DNA from: Paenibacillus taiwanensis DSM 18679
Lineage (GTDB): Bacteria > Bacillota > Bacilli > Paenibacillales > Paenibacillaceae
Length of the DNA stretch: 64,000 nucleotides
Direction of reading: 5' to 3'
NCBI RefSeq assembly: GCF_000425125.1
Contig: NZ_KE384309.1
Coordinates: 22,851 to 86,850, forward strand
Shown piece after piece: positions 63,214-64,000 of this stretch (within the stretch, counting starts at the first letter, position 1; each line of letters begins with the position of its first letter). The translations under genes were made by a program, and so were the position numbers. The notes beneath the pieces are model-generated. The model had not been told where the DNA came from, made no database searches, and saw nothing but the letters and a program-made list of their open reading frames with translations.

Positions 63214-63336
63214 CGTGTAGTGTGCAGGAGGTACGCAACAGAAGCTTAACAAGTATGGAAAATAGGAAGTAAAAGGCATGCAGCAAGTGCTTAACTAGCA
63301 TATGACGTGCACGTAAGAAACGAATAGACCATAGAC

Positions 63337-63384
63337 AAGCTGGATTCGGGCATCTTATGATGCATCGGATTCAGCTTTCTTACA
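63337..63384 (+). terminator. Terminator of mntABCD
   Basis: AAGCTGGATTCGGGCATC and GATGCATCGGATTCAGCTT form a long stem followed by TCTTAC. Confidence 0.7.
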
Positions 63385-63430
63385 TATAGGCCTACATACT
63401 CAAGTTATTTACAGGAAGAGGTAGATATTT

Positions 63431-63460
63431 TTGTTGTGCCTGTGCCGTTTATGATACAAT
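63431..63460 (+). promoter_or_regulatory. Promoter of the HAD gene
   Basis: TTGTTG, 18-bp spacer and TACAAT (63455-63460) with an extended -10 TGA. About 110 bp before the start. Confidence 0.55.
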
Positions 63461-63568
63461 GTCGTTATGTAAAATGGCGTATGGTAGCCGTCTTGCGCGC
63501 ATGGCCACGAATTATGCCGAATGTGCGGATGAGCAAGCCATAAACGCCGGACGGGAGTGTAGGCAACA

Positions 63569-64000
63569 ATGAGTAAATATACACTGTTAGCTCTCGACAT
63601 GGACGGGACGCTGTTAGACGAGGACCAGCGAGTGAGTGAGGATACCGCCCAAGCGATAGCGGAAGCGCAAGCTGCGGGTGTAACGGTCATATTATCGACG
63701 GGCAGAGCCATTCAAAACGCGGTGCCTTATGCGGATCAGCTTGGTTTAACAGGACCGATGGTAACGGTAAATGGTGGTGAGGTATGGAAAAACCCTCAAG
63801 AGCTGTACATTCGTCATCTGTTGCAGCGCAGTTCTGTCTCGAAGATGTTGGAGCTGTCTGAGAAGTATGACACTTGGTTCTGGGCTTATTCGACTGAACG
63901 ATTGTATAACAGGGAGAACTGGAACGGAAATGTGGAGCAGGAGGATTGGCTGAAGTTCGGATATTTTAATGAAGATGATACCATCCGTGGTCAATTGCTT
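63569..64000 (+). CDS. Cof-type HAD phosphatase (partial, cut at window end)
   Basis: The first 144 residues are visible. HAD motif I LDMDGTLLDE has nucleophile Asp10 and Asp12; motif II is the STGR near 47. A cap domain follows the Cof pattern. Such proteins dephosphorylate sugar phosphates, FMN or related compounds. GGGAGTG lies about ten bases before the ATG. The 3' end is beyond the window. Confidence 0.9.
   Translation, partial: MSKYTLLALDMDGTLLDEDQRVSEDTAQAIAEAQAAGVTVILSTGRAIQNAVPYADQLGLTGPMVTVNGGEVWKNPQELYIRHLLQRSSVSKMLELSEKYDTWFWAYSTERLYNRENWNGNVEQEDWLKFGYFNEDDTIRGQLL

Larger units (their letters stand above)
63214..63568 (+). other. Intergenic region mntD - HAD gene
   Basis: About 350 bp with the mnt operon terminator and a promoter for the next gene. 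Nothing else is evident. Confidence 0.5.

Overview
The window looks like chromosomal DNA of a spore-forming, low-to-mid GC Firmicute, most likely a Paenibacillus-type member of Paenibacillaceae. Supporting signs are a 13-gene tRNA operon, strong AAGGAGG ribosome sites with many GTG/TTG starts, sporulation genes (sspI, two alpha/beta SASPs, ylbJ, yunB, lytH, yjcZ-like), bacillithiol synthesis (bshB2), sigma-W and sigma-G type promoters, a T-box and an M-box, and local gene order recalling Bacillus subtilis (lytH-yunB-lipA-yutD; yuaF-floT; sspI with ysgA; mntABCD). I see no insertion sequences, prophage, CRISPR array or rRNA.

Layout. 1-1320: tail of a tRNA-Glu, then an operon of 13 tRNAs with its own promoter and terminator, followed by a decayed tRNA-Gln copy. 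1.5-8.7 kb: envelope-stress block. The flotillin operon (yuaF-floT, minus strand, sigma-W promoter) is divergent from a seven-gene Lia/Psp-like operon: LiaI-like membrane protein, PspA, PspC, second PspA, LiaF, LiaS kinase, LiaR regulator. 8.9-14.9 kb: an Sm-like small protein, a YwmB-like protein, zwf, a cyclase-family hydrolase, a hypothetical and prfC. 15-18.2 kb: mgtA behind an M-box Mg2+ riboswitch, with an unexpected 50-codon ORF and a second terminator between riboswitch and gene. 18.2-21.4 kb: a MerR-methyltransferase fusion with a textbook MerR promoter, sspI, a KtrA/KtrC potassium-channel subunit and a YsgA-type rRNA methyltransferase. 21.4-24.9 kb: AT-rich accessory-looking stretch with an ECF sigma factor, its DUF4179 anti-sigma partner and a small lipoprotein-like gene, where pheST would be expected from B. 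subtilis order. 25-30 kb: chemoreceptor, yojF-bshB2, a DMT exporter. 30-38.6 kb: sporulation and housekeeping genes (yunB, lytH, lipA, yutD, nadK, ylbJ, truncated globin, DUF2225, yycC). 38.7-48.5 kb: pepF, MFS transporter, chemoreceptor, two SASPs, aldose epimerase, trpS with its tryptophan T-box, yfhP-like. 48.5-56.4 kb: heme O synthase and Sco (cytochrome oxidase maturation), a toprim protein, MFS transporter, a CvpA-transglutaminase fusion and a class B PBP. 56.7-64 kb: a secreted GH85 endoglycosidase with a candidate cre site, the mntABCD metal importer, and the start of a Cof-type HAD phosphatase.

The most unusual signal is the mgtA leader: promoter, M-box, terminator, translated-looking 50-codon ORF, second terminator, mgtA. 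Other points worth checking are paired ACT-N2-AGT boxes before the Lia/Psp operon, the self-contained MerR-methyltransferase module, an 18-bp perfect palindrome before the DMT exporter, a 30-codon single-span membrane microprotein gene at 36.6 kb, and lineage-specific disordered extensions on YutD and YunB.
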